Shown here: piece by piece, positions 10,095 through 19,629 of the stretch
How positions within the stretch are numbered: the stretch's first letter is position 1
Layout of the letters: each line of letters starts with the position of its first letter
Source: Streptococcus sp. S5
GTDB taxonomy: Bacteria; Bacillota; Bacilli; Lactobacillales; Streptococcaceae
Direction: 5' to 3'
Assembly (NCBI RefSeq): GCF_034134805.1
Contig: NZ_CP139419.1
Coordinates: 434,001 to 498,000, forward strand
DNA: 64,000 nt
Position numbers and translations under genes: made by a program
The notes under the pieces: generated by a model
Databases searched by the model: none
What the model was told of the DNA's origin: nothing
The model's input: only the letters and a program-made list of their open reading frames with translations

Positions 10095-11266
10095 TATTTT
10101 TCTACTTTCTGGTAAGTGCGTTGGTGTTCCTTGATCTCTGTCAAAGCAAAAGTTTGATTCGTAGCAGGCTCAAACACTTGATTGCCACTAGGATCTAGAT
10201 CTACTTCCTCATAAAAGAGTCGTTCGTAGTCAGCAACACTAAGAACCGTACGTTGGTCCAGTTTTTCCATGCGTTTGTGATCTAAGAGTTGCTCAAAACC
10301 AGGAACGAGATTGGCGCTAAAGATCTCAGAAACCGCTCCACTTCCATAGCTAAAGAGGGCGATTTGGTCCCCAGCTTTGAGTTGGGGGTCATTTTCCAAT
10401 AGTGACAGCAAGCCTAGGAAAAGAGATCCAGTGTAGATATTTCCCACGCGTTGGCTGTATAGAATCGATTGATCAAAGTTGTATTGTAATTGATCTTTTT
10501 TCTCTTCTGACACTGACTTATCCAGGATTTTTTTCAAGCCCTTGAGAGCTAATTTCGGATAAGGCAAGTGGAAGCAGACAGCCGCAAAGTCTGTCAAGGC
10601 AAGGCCAGTCCGTTTCTGGTATTCCGCCCAGGTTGTTTTCAGAGAATCTAGATATTGTTGCGTTGAATAAATCCCATTCACGAAGGGAGTTGTCGCGTAA
10701 TTTGGACGCCAAAAATCCATGACATCGCGTGTTTGGGCAACATTATCATCGTTAAAAGATAGAACACGAGGATTTTGGCTGATCAGCATAGCAACCGCTC
10801 CAGCCCCCTGTGTTGGTTCTCCAGGAGTTCCAATTCCGTATTTAGCAATGTCACTGGCAATGACCAAAACCTTACTCTGTGGGAATTTTTCAACATGGAG
10901 TTTAGCATAATCCAAGGCAGCAGTCGCAGCATAGCAGGCTTCTTTCATCTCAAAAGAGCGGGCGAAAGGCTGGATATCTAGTAAGCCATGGACAAACACA
11001 GCAGCAGCCTTACTCTGGTCAATTCCAGATTCTGTCGCAAGAATCACCATGTCGATCGCTTCTTTATCTTCGTCTGTTAAAATATCATCTGCTGCAGTAG
11101 CAGCCAATGTGACGATGTCTTCTGTGATCGGTGCAACACTTTGTTCTTTTAAGAGAAGACCCTTGCTCAGTTTTTCGGGATCGGTATCACGAGCAGCGGC
11201 CAAATCTTCTAAACGCAAGACATAAGGGCTCGTCGCAAAACCAATCTTATCAATCCCAATTGTCAT
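10094..11266 (-). CDS. mvaS: Hydroxymethylglutaryl-CoA synthase
   Basis: 390 residues. Condenses acetyl-CoA with acetoacetyl-CoA. The family opening MTIGIDKIGFATSPY, the catalytic Cys in MKEACYAATAAL (about residue 110) and the GNIYTGSLFLGLLSLL segment near residue 280 are present. First gene of a two-gene operon with mvaA. The acetoacetyl-CoA thiolase that feeds it is not in this window. Upstream, an extended -10 (TGGTAAAAT) lies on the minus strand. Confidence 0.96.
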   Translation of the reverse strand: MTIGIDKIGFATSPYVLRLEDLAAARDTDPEKLSKGLLLKEQSVAPITEDIVTLAATAADDILTDEDKEAIDMVILATESGIDQSKAAAVFVHGLLDIQPFARSFEMKEACYAATAALDYAKLHVEKFPQSKVLVIASDIAKYGIGTPGEPTQGAGAVAMLISQNPRVLSFNDDNVAQTRDVMDFWRPNYATTPFVNGIYSTQQYLDSLKTTWAEYQKRTGLALTDFAAVCFHLPYPKLALKGLKKILDKSVSEEKKDQLQYNFDQSILYSQRVGNIYTGSLFLGLLSLLENDPQLKAGDQIALFSYGSGAVSEIFSANLVPGFEQLLDHKRMEKLDQRTVLSVADYERLFYEEVDLDPSGNQVFEPATNQTFALTEIKEHQRTYQKVEK

Positions 11267-11312
11267 TCTTAACCTCTTTTTTATTTGATATCTACTAGTA
11301 TATTTCGTTACT

Positions 11313-11321
11313 ATTTTACCA
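11313..11321 (-). promoter_or_regulatory. Possible mvaS promoter (extended -10)
   Basis: TGGTAAAAT on the minus strand, about 47 nt before the mvaS start. No convincing -35 hexamer. A TATACT at 11295-11300 is an alternative -10. Confidence 0.4.
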
Positions 11322-11420
11322 TATTTAAGGGTAAAACTCCCTTGAAAAAGCTAGATCAGCAAGGAAATCATTCTCGGGACCGATTTTGCAATGTTTCAAA
11401 GAAAAAATAGAAAATCTATA

Positions 11421-11446
11421 AAAAAAGCCATCTTTAGATGGCTTTT
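11421..11446 (-). terminator. Terminator of the small membrane protein gene
   Basis: A 10-bp perfect stem (11423-11432 with 11437-11446), a 4-nt loop and a U run on the minus strand, 6 nt downstream of the stop of the gene at 11453-11683. Confidence 0.8.
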
Positions 11447-11452
11447 CAACTC

Positions 11453-11683
11453 TTATGCTTGCTTATCTTTCTTAGGGTTACTCATAACCCGTATGAAGAG
11501 TTCTTTGCATTTGTCTCTTAGAACTTTTTCGTAGAAGACGAGTATAGCGATGTCCGCAATCAGAAAGATCAAGGTCAGATAGAACAAGTCAAATGAATTA
11601 CGGGCATAGTAAGTCGCTGATAGATAGGAGGAGAAGGCTCCTAGAATCACCCAAGGAAGATACTTGATATACTTGTTTACCAT
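11453..11683 (-). CDS. Small membrane protein, function unknown
   Basis: 76 residues with two hydrophobic segments (about 8-24 and 32-50) and a charged, lysine-rich C-terminal tail that should face the cytoplasm. The ATG at 11683 is chosen because GAGG lies 9 nt upstream; the GTG 15 nt earlier is inside that site. It has its own terminator. I do not recognise the family, and no neighbour suggests a role. Confidence 0.65.
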   Translation of the reverse strand: MVNKYIKYLPWVILGAFSSYLSATYYARNSFDLFYLTLIFLIADIAILVFYEKVLRDKCKELFIRVMSNPKKDKQA

Positions 11684-11777
11684 CGTACAGTACCTCACAT
11701 ACTTTAAAGGATTTGTTTTTTCACTATCATTGTACTCCTTTTAAACAAAAATACAAGCGATTACATAGATAAGTTTT

Positions 11778-11804
11778 GAAAAACCAATGCTAGTTGGCAT
11801 TGGT
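11778..11804 (-). terminator. Terminator overlapping the end of the ThrE small-subunit gene
   Basis: An 8-bp stem (11783-11790 with 11797-11804) followed by a U run on the minus strand. The hairpin includes the last codons and the stop of the gene at 11790-12260, an economical arrangement. Confidence 0.7.
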
Positions 11805-12260
11805 CATTTTTCTTTTTTGATGGCGTTGGTAAGAATGGTAGAGTTTCAAAACGACAGATCCACTAGCCATCCCGATGGAGATCACCAAGGCTAGAATAAC
11901 CACCAGGGTCACGCTGGTCACTGCTTGGCGATATTGGCCACTGACAAAGAAGGAAGTGGTTCGATAGGAAATATATCCAGGTACCAAGGGTGCGAGAATG
12001 GACAACATAAAGACCACGACAGGCGTCTTGAGAATGATACTTAAAATCTGACTGATACAGGAGCCGACAATGGCTGCGATAAAGGTTGCAACGATAACAT
12101 TGGTAGGCCCTTTCAGGATATAGTAGAGTAGCCAGATGCCCATACCGAGGATTCCTCCAGGAATCAACATGGAGCGCTGCACATTTAGGACAATTAAAAA
12201 GGTGATGATGGCAATCAAGCTGGCCACCGCTTGGATTAAAAATTCAGTTAGGTTCATCAT
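11790..12260 (-). CDS. Threonine/serine exporter, small subunit (ThrE C-terminal-type)
   Basis: 156 residues, about four to five transmembrane helices, with MLIPGGILGMG and LAPLVPGYISYR, the latter a ThrE-type PGxx motif. In many Firmicutes the ThrE exporter is split into two proteins, the N-terminal and C-terminal halves; this is the latter. Starts one nucleotide after the upstream stop codon (12262-12264), so co-translation is likely. Two ATGs (12260, 12257) are possible starts. Predicted role: export of threonine/serine by proton exchange as a heteromer with the next gene. Confidence 0.85.
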   Translation of the reverse strand: MMNLTEFLIQAVASLIAIITFLIVLNVQRSMLIPGGILGMGIWLLYYILKGPTNVIVATFIAAIVGSCISQILSIILKTPVVVFMLSILAPLVPGYISYRTTSFFVSGQYRQAVTSVTLVVILALVISIGMASGSVVLKLYHSYQRHQKRKMTNAN

Positions 12261-12261
12261 T

Positions 12262-13020
12262 TTATTTCATAAGGACGAGGGCGACCGTTGTACCGGCACC
12301 AAGTGCAAGAGTAATGAGGAGAGTCTCAAAGAGTTTGCTCATCCCAGAGTTGAGGTGGTAATTCATCAGATCGCGGACGGCATTGGTCATAGCGATTCCA
12401 GGAACGAAGGGCATGACACAGCCTGCGATAATGAGATCGGTATTGGAAGGAAAACCACTATAGCGCGTCCAGATATGGGCCAAAAAACCAAAGACAAAGG
12501 CGGCCGCAAAGGCAGTGACAAAAGGAATGCGAACGTATTTCTCAACGACAAGAGAAAAAGCAAAGGCAAAGACAGTCGCAATACCCGCTCCAATCGCATC
12601 ATAGAAATTTCCTCCAAACATGATGGAGAAGAAAGGCGCACTAAGAGTTGCCGCAATGGTCAACTGGAGATTGGTATAAGGAACGCGCTTCATTTTCAAC
12701 TCGCTCAGGGCTTTGTAGGCTTGCTCGAGATCTATCTCTCCAGAGACGAGTTGACGGGAGATCTGATTGACGTCACAGACCTTTTCGATATTGTAATTGG
12801 TCCGCAAGATCCGTTTCATGCGCGTGACATTGGCATTCTCGATTGAAAAGAAAATAGCGACTGGCATCGCTAAAACATTGCAATCGACGATTCCCTGTGA
12901 ATGGGCGATCCGGATCATGGTATCTTCGACCCGGTGAATCTCAGAACCGCTCTCGATCAGGAGGGTTCCAGCTAACATCAGGACGTCGATCACTTGGTTG
13001 ATCTGTTTTGACTCTTCCAT
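12262..13020 (-). CDS. Threonine/serine exporter, large subunit (ThrE N-terminal-type)
   Basis: 252 residues. A soluble N-terminal part (about 1-115) carries the ThrE signature LMLAGTLLIESGSEIHRVED and is followed by about five transmembrane helices with GCVMPFVPGIAMTNAVRDL, the family's conserved pore-region motif. First gene of the pair. Upstream on the minus strand is TGCTATAAT (extended -10, 13051-13059), with AAGGAAATT before the start. Confidence 0.88.
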   Translation of the reverse strand: MEESKQINQVIDVLMLAGTLLIESGSEIHRVEDTMIRIAHSQGIVDCNVLAMPVAIFFSIENANVTRMKRILRTNYNIEKVCDVNQISRQLVSGEIDLEQAYKALSELKMKRVPYTNLQLTIAATLSAPFFSIMFGGNFYDAIGAGIATVFAFAFSLVVEKYVRIPFVTAFAAAFVFGFLAHIWTRYSGFPSNTDLIIAGCVMPFVPGIAMTNAVRDLMNYHLNSGMSKLFETLLITLALGAGTTVALVLMK

Positions 13021-13050
13021 AATTTCCTTCTTACTAAATAATCTGTTTCT

Positions 13051-13059
13051 ATTATAGCA
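13051..13059 (-). promoter_or_regulatory. Promoter of the ThrE operon (extended -10)
   Basis: TGCTATAAT on the minus strand, 30 nt before the start codon of the large subunit gene. The -35 region (TTCTGT at 17-nt spacing) is weak, as is common with an extended -10. Confidence 0.6.
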
Positions 13060-13158
13060 AAAAAGGACGAGAGACAGAACTAAAATTTGACAATTCTAGT
13101 TTGTTTCTTATCCTTTCTGAATTCGTTTAAAATAGCTATTGTTTAGGCTTATCATTCG

Positions 13159-13272
13159 CTAACTCGGGTGGTGGTGCTGCACGGTGCTGTCCTGGACGAG
13201 AAGGGTTGCTAAAAAGATCAGTGCAATCAGGATAAAGAGCCAAATAATAGCGAAAATAAATGTTAAAAACAT
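13159..13272 (-). CDS. 37-residue single-span membrane peptide (short gene)
   Basis: Minus-strand ORF of 37 codons: a hydrophobic span from residue 2 to about 26 (MFLTFIFAIIWLFILIALIF at the start) and a short polar tail ending QHHHPS. It has AGGGGTGAT before the ATG and, further upstream, a near-consensus promoter TTGACA-17-TATAGT (13333-13305). Those two signals make it a believable gene despite its size. Function unknown; possibilities are a small membrane regulator or a toxin-like peptide. No antitoxin RNA is evident. Confidence 0.65.
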   Translation of the reverse strand: MFLTFIFAIIWLFILIALIFLATLLVQDSTVQHHHPS

Positions 13273-13304
13273 AGGATCACCCCTTCTATCTTATTTACAG
13301 CTCT

Positions 13305-13333
13305 ACTATAACACTTGGAGAAAGCGCTGTCAA
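13305..13333 (-). promoter_or_regulatory. Promoter of the 37-residue peptide gene
   Basis: On the minus strand TTGACA (13333-13328), 17 nt, TATAGT (13310-13305). This is the closest to consensus of the minus-strand promoters in the first 20 kb, and the leader to the ATG at 13272 is only about 25 nt. Confidence 0.75.
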
Positions 13334-13394
13334 ACTCTATATAGTAGGCTCTTAAACTCTTTCAAAATTCAGAATACTCTTGCGATGGGGATGA

Positions 13395-13422
13395 AAAAAC
13401 CAGCCGTTTCCGACTGGTTTTT
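13395..13422 (-). terminator. pfl terminator
   Basis: A 9-bp stem (13395-13403 with 13414-13422) with U run on the minus strand, 17 nt downstream of the pfl stop. Confidence 0.75.
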
Positions 13423-13438
13423 AAGACCTATTTGAATC

Positions 13439-15754
13439 TTAGTTCAAGGCATCATCCATTGAAAGAACTTCGTGGAAGACACGTTGTGTCAATTCAGTTT
13501 TTTGTTCTGGAGTGAGGTATTTAGTGTTTACACAGTATCCAGAGATACGAACGATAACGTCTTCACCTGACATGATCTTTTCGTAAACATCGTTCAAGTC
13601 CATAACGTTCAAGTTACAGTGTTGTCCACCGTTTTCGAAGTATCCATCAAGGATGGTTACCAAGTTATCAACTTGTTCGTCACGAGTTTTACCAAGAGCA
13701 CGTGGTGATACTTGAGTAGTGAGTGAGATACCATCAGCTGCGTAACCAAAGTCAAGGCTAGCAAGTGAGTTCAAGTTTTGCAACCATCCACCTTTAGCTT
13801 TGTTAGATGGGTTAGCACCTGGTGAGAAGAATTCCAATTTAGACAAGTTCACAGAACCATCTTCGTTGAGGTATACCCCTTTGTGGACTGGTGAGTTACC
13901 AGTTTGTTTAGAGTAAGCAACGTTAGAAGTGATGGTAAGAAGTGAAACAGTTGCTTCAGCGTTCTTGTAAAGTTTGTGGCTGCGAAGACGAGTAGTGTAA
14001 GCTTCGATCAACCATTCTGCCAATTCGTTAGAACGTGGGTCATCTTCACCCCAACGTGGGTATTCACCGATTGTTTCGTAATCGTAGATGTAGCCATCTT
14101 CGTCACGGATTGGTTTAACAGTAGCGTATTTGATTGCTGACAAAGTATCAACAGTGTTAGCGAATCCACAGATACCGAATCCCATGTTAGCGCGTTGGTG
14201 AGTTGGCAAGAAGGCCATTTGAACAGCTTCGTAGTTGTACTTATCAGTCATGTAGTGGATGATGTTCAAAGCATCTACGTAAGTGTCTGTCAACCAGTCA
14301 AGAGATTTTTCGAAGTTTGCTTTAACGGATTCGAATTCAAGAACTTCGTCACGGATTGGATCGATGTCAAATACTTTATAGTCTTTATGAACATCGTCGT
14401 AACCACCGTTCAAACCAGTAAGAAGAGCTTTAAGCACGTTAACACGAGCACCGAAGTATTGGATGTTGTGGCGTTGTTCTTCGTTTTCTGGGTCAAGTGG
14501 AGATACACAACATGAGATACAGCTCATTTCACCGTATCCGTCTTTGGCCATTGTTGTTACACCTTCGTATTGGATAGAAGAGTGTTTGTGGCTCATGTGC
14601 ATACAGTAGCGACGGAAGCTATATGGCAATTTGTCAGTCCAAAGAACTGTCAAGTTTGGTTCTGGAGAGTTACCGATGTTGTCCAAAGTGTTCAAGAAAC
14701 GGTAGTCCATCTTAGTAACACGGTGACGTCCGTCGTTACCCATACCAGCCATAGAAGTTGTGATGAAGGTTGGGTCACCTGAGTACAATTGGTCGTAAGC
14801 TTTTGTACGAGCAAATTTAACAGTACGCAATTTCATAACGAAATCGTCAACGAATTCTTGGATTTCTGATTCAGTAAATGTACCACGAGCCAAGTCACGT
14901 TCAGCGTAGATATCCAAAACGATTGGCACACGTCCAAGAGAAGTAGCAGCACCGTTGATCACACGGCAGACAGCCATGAAGGCGATGTTTGTCCATTGGA
15001 TTGCTTCTTTTGTATTGAAGGCAGGACGACGCACATCTACACCATAAAGGTCACCCAATTTAACAACTTCTTGAAGTGCTTGGTATTGAAGGTTTACTTC
15101 TTCACGAAGACGGATTGATTCTTCATCAATTTCAGTAATAGAGTTCCAGTCGTTTGCTTTTTCAGCCATCAAGTAGTCAGCACCGTAAAGAGCCAAACGA
15201 GCATAAACCCCGATGATACGTCCACGAGAGTAAGCATCTGGAAGACCAGTTACAGTGTGAGCGTGACGAGCACGACGGATGTTAGAAGTGTAAGCGCGGA
15301 AGATACCGTCGTTTACAGTTGTAACGTATTTTGTGAAGATTTCATGAACTGCAGGATCTGGTTCGTATCCATTTTCTTTCAAAGTAGTTTCTGCCATACG
15401 GATACCACCACGAGGCATAAAGTTCAATTTGAACAATTCATCATTTTGGATACCGAAGATCACTTCGTTTTCTTTATCGATATATCCAGCTGCGATATCA
15501 CCGATAGATGTTGGACGGTTATCGTATGGGAAACGAGTTTCTTCATAATGAGCTTTCGTTTCTTCAACAATTTTTTTGATGTGAAGAGAACGTTCAGTTG
15601 GACCAGCTAGGAAGCTTTCATCTCCATCATATGGTGTGTAGTTAGCTTGAACGAAGCGAGAAACGCTTGCTTTTTCTTTCCAATCTTCACCTTTGAAGCC
15701 TTCCCAGGCTTTGTCAAAAATATCTTGTGCTTCAACGACTGTTTTAACAACCAT
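13439..15754 (-). CDS. pflB: Formate acetyltransferase (pyruvate formate-lyase)
   Basis: 771 residues. Splits pyruvate with CoA into acetyl-CoA and formate under anaerobiosis by a glycyl radical mechanism. Both key sites are visible: the adjacent cysteines in SCISCCVSP (about residues 410-420) and the glycyl radical loop VRISGYCVN with Gly739, 32 residues before the C-terminus, where the family expects it. Codon use is strongly biased as in highly expressed genes. The activating enzyme (PflA) is not in the window. Monocistronic, with its own promoter and terminator. Confidence 0.97.
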   Translation of the reverse strand: MVVKTVVEAQDIFDKAWEGFKGEDWKEKASVSRFVQANYTPYDGDESFLAGPTERSLHIKKIVEETKAHYEETRFPYDNRPTSIGDIAAGYIDKENEVIFGIQNDELFKLNFMPRGGIRMAETTLKENGYEPDPAVHEIFTKYVTTVNDGIFRAYTSNIRRARHAHTVTGLPDAYSRGRIIGVYARLALYGADYLMAEKANDWNSITEIDEESIRLREEVNLQYQALQEVVKLGDLYGVDVRRPAFNTKEAIQWTNIAFMAVCRVINGAATSLGRVPIVLDIYAERDLARGTFTESEIQEFVDDFVMKLRTVKFARTKAYDQLYSGDPTFITTSMAGMGNDGRHRVTKMDYRFLNTLDNIGNSPEPNLTVLWTDKLPYSFRRYCMHMSHKHSSIQYEGVTTMAKDGYGEMSCISCCVSPLDPENEEQRHNIQYFGARVNVLKALLTGLNGGYDDVHKDYKVFDIDPIRDEVLEFESVKANFEKSLDWLTDTYVDALNIIHYMTDKYNYEAVQMAFLPTHQRANMGFGICGFANTVDTLSAIKYATVKPIRDEDGYIYDYETIGEYPRWGEDDPRSNELAEWLIEAYTTRLRSHKLYKNAEATVSLLTITSNVAYSKQTGNSPVHKGVYLNEDGSVNLSKLEFFSPGANPSNKAKGGWLQNLNSLASLDFGYAADGISLTTQVSPRALGKTRDEQVDNLVTILDGYFENGGQHCNLNVMDLNDVYEKIMSGEDVIVRISGYCVNTKYLTPEQKTELTQRVFHEVLSMDDALN

Positions 15755-15809
15755 TTTTATTTTCCTCTATTGTCTTTCTAGCAACTATATCTGTTGCACT
15801 TACAATAGT

Positions 15810-15838
15810 AGTATACCATACAGAAATCGGTTACACAA
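15810..15838 (-). promoter_or_regulatory. pfl promoter
   Basis: On the minus strand TTGTGT (15838-15833), 17-nt spacer ending TGG, TATACT (15815-15810): an extended -10 with a fair -35. It lies 55 nt from the pfl start. The TTGTG could be half of a Rex-type site, but no full palindrome is seen. Confidence 0.7.
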
Positions 15839-15964
15839 AGGCGAATTGCGAAAAACAGCAGATTCTTTTGTAATACAGTTTCAAATCCTCTGCGATACTG
15901 TACTATATTTTTGAAAACAAACACAGTTTTTCAACAATTTTCATGTTTTCTGGAGAGCCGATTT

Positions 15965-15993
15965 TTGCAATTCTGAAATTTTCTTCCTATAAT
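15965..15993 (+). promoter_or_regulatory. dinB promoter
   Basis: TTGCAA (15965-15970), exactly 17 nt, TATAAT (15988-15993). Leader of about 15-20 nt carrying AAAGGAGGGTG just before ATG 16015. No LexA-type box was noticed. Confidence 0.8.
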
Positions 15994-16014
15994 AGAAAGA
16001 AAGGAGGGTGAAAA

Positions 16015-17121
16015 ATGCTGATATTTCCATTAGTGAATGATACCAGTCGCAAGATTATTCATATTGATATGGATGCATTTTTTGCTGCCGTCGAAGAAAG
16101 AGACAACCCTAGTTTAAAGGGTAAGCCTGTCGTAATTGGCCAGGACCCTCGTCAATCAGGAGGGAGAGGTGTGGTCTCGACCTGTAACTATGAAGCACGG
16201 AAATATGGCATTCATTCGGCCATGAGTTCCAAAGAAGCGCTGGATCTTTGTCCCCAAGCGATTTTTATCTCTGGAAATTATGAGAAATACCGAGAAGTGG
16301 GTGAGCAGGTTCGTGAGATTTTCAAGCACTATACAGATGTGATCGAGCCCATGAGTATTGATGAAGCCTATCTAGATGTGACGGAAAATAAAATTCAGAG
16401 CAAATCAGCTGTCAAGATTGCTCGCTTGATTCAGCATGCGATCTGGGAAGAGCTGCATCTCACAGCTTCAGCAGGTGTCTCTTATAATAAGTTTTTGGCA
16501 AAGATGGCAAGTGACTACCAAAAACCCCGTGGCCTAACGGTGGTCTTGCCGGAGGATGCCGAGGATTTCCTGAGCCAGATGGACATTGCCAAATTTCACG
16601 GGGTAGGAAAGAAGACAGTGGAGCGGCTGCATGAGATGGGGATCTATACTGGCGCGGATCTTTTAGCCATTCCGGAGATGACCTTGATCGATCGATTTGG
16701 GCGCTTTGGATATGATCTCTTTCGTAAGGCGCGAGGGATTCACAATAGCCCTGTCAAGAGCCATCGTATCCGCAAGTCGATCGGAAAAGAGCGGACCTAC
16801 CGCAAGCTCCTTTATGCTGAGGATGATATTTTAGAAGAAATTGCCAATCTGTCCAGTAAGGTAGCCCAATCGCTGGAAAAACACGGCAAGCAAGGCAAGA
16901 CCTTGGTTTTAAAAGTGCGCTATGGAGACTTTACTACCCTGACCAAGCGAATGACATTGACGGAGCCAATACGAGAGGCTGAACGGATCAATCGTTCTGC
17001 TCGCCAAATTTTTCAAGAAATTGAGTCGACAAATACTGGAGTCCGCCTCTTGGGTGTCACCATGACCAATTTCGTCGATCATACCGAGTTGCCTTTGGTG
17101 GAAGAAAAAGAAAACGACTAG
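16015..17121 (+). CDS. dinB: DNA polymerase IV (Y family)
   Basis: 368 residues. Error-prone translesion polymerase. Catalytic residues are visible: [12 protein letters not shown] (first Asp pair, about residue 20) and [11 protein letters not shown] (SIDE box, about residue 116). A helix-hairpin-helix segment ([17 protein letters not shown]) and the little-finger domain follow. The start ATG 16015 has an excellent AAAGGAGGGTG site; an internal ATG at 16069 (the one in DMDAFF) is excluded. Convergent with recD2, sharing a terminator. Confidence 0.96.
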   Translation: MLIFPLVNDTSRKIIHIDMDAFFAAVEERDNPSLKGKPVVIGQDPRQSGGRGVVSTCNYEARKYGIHSAMSSKEALDLCPQAIFISGNYEKYREVGEQVREIFKHYTDVIEPMSIDEAYLDVTENKIQSKSAVKIARLIQHAIWEELHLTASAGVSYNKFLAKMASDYQKPRGLTVVLPEDAEDFLSQMDIAKFHGVGKKTVERLHEMGIYTGADLLAIPEMTLIDRFGRFGYDLFRKARGIHNSPVKSHRIRKSIGKERTYRKLLYAEDDILEEIANLSSKVAQSLEKHGKQGKTLVLKVRYGDFTTLTKRMTLTEPIREAERINRSARQIFQEIESTNTGVRLLGVTMTNFVDHTELPLVEEKEND

Positions 17122-17144
17122 TTTGTTCACTAGTCGTATTTTTT
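17114..17144. terminator. dinB terminator, overlapping the recD2 stop
   Basis: An 8-bp stem (17114-17121 with 17130-17137) followed by ATTTTTT on the plus strand. Its right arm includes the recD2 stop codon (17130-17132). Confidence 0.75.
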
Positions 17145-19562
17145 GATGTCAAAAAAGGCCGCAATTTCTTCTTCAGTCAGTCCGATCATAGGAGAGATGG
17201 TGTGGAGATTTTCTTCAGTCAGTCGATAGACAGTCGGTTCATCAGGCTCAGCCTTCCTTTCAACAGTTTCTTCCTTGCTTCGTGTAGACTCGACTGTAGC
17301 AGAAGAGGTGGCAACGGCTGAAGAAGAGGCTTTGGTTGCCTCGCCTCCATCCAGGTCCTTGAAGCGCTCCACCAAGTAGGTCTTGCGCGCAGTACCGGTA
17401 TTTTTAGTAGCGTAATCAAAGGCGCTGTATTCTCCTAAGAGAATCAGCTTGCTCTTAGAGCGCGTGATGGCGGTATAGATCAAATTGCGCTGCAACATCC
17501 GGTGGCTTTGATTGGTAATGGGTAAAATCACTACCGGAAATTCGCTTCCTTGCGATTTGTGAATACTCATCGCATAGGCTAAGCGAATTTTGTACCAATC
17601 ATTGCGCGGGTAGACGATTTCATTGCCATCAAATTGGATGGTCAATTCATCTTGCTTGGATTCCGTATATTTTCCTGGGAGAAGGTCGATGATGTAGCCA
17701 ATATCTCCATTAAAGACATTGCTTTCCGCATCATTGACCAGATGGATGACCTTATCCCCATCGCGGTATTGGCAGTCTGGCGAGTCAAAGACGACCTGGC
17801 CTTTGACAGCTGGATTGAGAAGGTCTTGCATGAGCGTATTGATATTGTCAATGCCGGCTTGGCCCTTGTACATGGGTGCCAAGACTTGGATATCTCGAGC
17901 AGGGATTTGACTGCGAAGGGCAGCAGAAGTGATTTGTTCGATCATCTTAGGGATGTGTTCACTTCCGGCTTCGAAATAAGAGCGGTCAGCTTTTCGTTCT
18001 GTGAAATCTTGAGGAAGCTTGCCTTGGCGAATGTCTCCTGCTAGTGAGACAATGGTCGAGTCCTCACTCTGTCGGAAAATATGTTCCAGTTTGGTCTGAG
18101 GGATGCTTGGAATCTGCAAGAGATCAGCCAAGACCTGACCAGGGCTGACGGAAGGTAATTGGTCAGCATCTCCCACAATCAAGAGTTTGGTATCCGTTGC
18201 AATGTTGCTAAGTAATTGATTAGCCAGCCAGGTATCAACCATGGAAAATTCGTCCACAATGATAAAGTCTGCATCCAGATAGTCCTCTAAGTGGCTGGTG
18301 TCATCATCTCCTGTCATCCCCAAATGGCGGTGGATGGTGGCGCTCGGAAGTCCTGTTAGTTCATTCATGCGTCTAGCTGCCCGTCCCGTTGGAGCAGCCA
18401 AGAGGATCGGCAGGTCTTGTTTCTTCCGAAGATCCAGATGGTGGAGTTGAGCATAGACGCTGATCATCCCATTGATAACGGTAGTCTTTCCTGTCCCCGG
18501 TCCCCCGGTGAGGATAAAGACCTTATTTTGGATAGCTTGGTGAATCGCCTCTTTTTGAATCGCATCGTAGCGAATCCCTAAATCTTTTTCAACCTCCTCA
18601 ATCGCCTGGTTGATTTTCTCAGGGTCAAATGAAGTCGACTTTCCTTTTTCCAATAATCGACCGATATGACTACGAATCCCTTCCTCCGCAAAGAAAAGAC
18701 TGTTGTCAAAGATCTTGGTATCCACGTTTTGGACCTTGTCTTCCTCGATGAGGCGTCCTAATTCTTGGGCGACAGTGGAAGGATCCAATTCTACTGGACG
18801 AGCTGATTCTAGGAGGTCAATGGTATAGCGCAGGAGGTCCTTGGCTTCGATATAGGTATTTCCAGTCTCGATAGAGTAGCTAAAAAGGCTGTGGATCAGA
18901 CCTGCTCGGAAACGCTCAGGGGCGTCACTTGCAATCCCCAATTCTTCGGCTAGTTGGTCCGCGATTTTAAAGCCCATGCCTTGGATATCTTCCACCAATC
19001 GGTAGGGCTGTTGCTCCACGATCTGGAGGGTTTCTTCTTTATAAAAGTCTTGGATCTGAAAGGCCAATTTATTGGGAATGCCATAGTTGGCTAGTTGGGC
19101 GAGAATGCGCTCCGTTCCGTAATTCTGACGGAGTTTTTCTACAAAAGCCAGGCGGTTTTTCTTGGAGAGACCTGTGATTTCTTCTAATTTTTCAGGGGCT
19201 TCCAGAATTTTGTCAATGGTATCGTCCCCATAGAGGTCCACGATTTTTTGGGCTGTTTTGAGACCAATTCCTTTGAAGTGATCGCTGGAAAAATATTTCA
19301 CCAAGCCCTTGCTAGAGGGTTTGGCACGTTCATAGCGACTGATTTTGAGCTGCTCTCCGTATTTAGGATGATGGACCAGCTCCCCCCAGAAGGTGTAGTC
19401 TTCGCCTTCCATGATATCTGCCATAGTACCCGTCACAATAATCTCAAAATCATCAAAGTCTTCGGCATCGGTATCGCTGATATCGAGCAAGAGGATTCGA
19501 AAAAAACTGCTGGGATTTTCAAAAATAATGCGCTCAATAGTACCAGAAAAATAATATTCCAT
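17130..19562 (-). CDS. recD2: RecD2-type ATP-dependent DNA helicase
   Basis: 810 residues, superfamily 1B 5'-3' helicase without RecBC partners. N-terminal OB-like part, helix-hairpin-helix repeats (FKGIGLKTAQKIV, ITGLSKKNRLAFVEKL, IQGMGFKIADQLAEEL), Walker A LTGGPGTGKTTVING (about residue 350), Walker B VDEFSMVD, and the C-terminal motif AMSIHKSQGSEFP. The last about 90 residues are a low-complexity Ser/Thr/Glu linker and a small acidic tail. ATG 19562 is chosen (MEYYFSGTIERIIFENP) with AAGGA 8 nt upstream; the in-frame ATG at 19598 would lie within the hairpin behind lepB. Confidence 0.94.
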   Translation of the reverse strand: MEYYFSGTIERIIFENPSSFFRILLLDISDTDAEDFDDFEIIVTGTMADIMEGEDYTFWGELVHHPKYGEQLKISRYERAKPSSKGLVKYFSSDHFKGIGLKTAQKIVDLYGDDTIDKILEAPEKLEEITGLSKKNRLAFVEKLRQNYGTERILAQLANYGIPNKLAFQIQDFYKEETLQIVEQQPYRLVEDIQGMGFKIADQLAEELGIASDAPERFRAGLIHSLFSYSIETGNTYIEAKDLLRYTIDLLESARPVELDPSTVAQELGRLIEEDKVQNVDTKIFDNSLFFAEEGIRSHIGRLLEKGKSTSFDPEKINQAIEEVEKDLGIRYDAIQKEAIHQAIQNKVFILTGGPGTGKTTVINGMISVYAQLHHLDLRKKQDLPILLAAPTGRAARRMNELTGLPSATIHRHLGMTGDDDTSHLEDYLDADFIIVDEFSMVDTWLANQLLSNIATDTKLLIVGDADQLPSVSPGQVLADLLQIPSIPQTKLEHIFRQSEDSTIVSLAGDIRQGKLPQDFTERKADRSYFEAGSEHIPKMIEQITSAALRSQIPARDIQVLAPMYKGQAGIDNINTLMQDLLNPAVKGQVVFDSPDCQYRDGDKVIHLVNDAESNVFNGDIGYIIDLLPGKYTESKQDELTIQFDGNEIVYPRNDWYKIRLAYAMSIHKSQGSEFPVVILPITNQSHRMLQRNLIYTAITRSKSKLILLGEYSAFDYATKNTGTARKTYLVERFKDLDGGEATKASSSAVATSSATVESTRSKEETVERKAEPDEPTVYRLTEENLHTISPMIGLTEEEIAAFFDIKKYD

Positions 19563-19585
19563 CATTTCTTTCCTTTTTATAAAGC

Positions 19586-19613
19586 GAGGCTGGGACATAC
19601 TTGTCTCAGCCTC
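19586..19613 (-). terminator. Hairpin between lepB and recD2
   Basis: A 12-bp stem (19586-19597 with 19602-19613, one wobble). GAGGCTGGGACA is the same sequence that opens the larger repeat at 30090. The U tail on the minus strand is poor (TTTATAAAAA), so it may act as an attenuator rather than a full stop. Confidence 0.6.
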
Positions 19614-19629
19614 AGTCTGTTAATCTATA

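Noticed and set aside
12136..12846. Long plus-strand reading frame (236 codons) opposite the ThrE genes
   Set aside because: Low-complexity charged translation without a start signal, fully antisense to two clear membrane protein genes.
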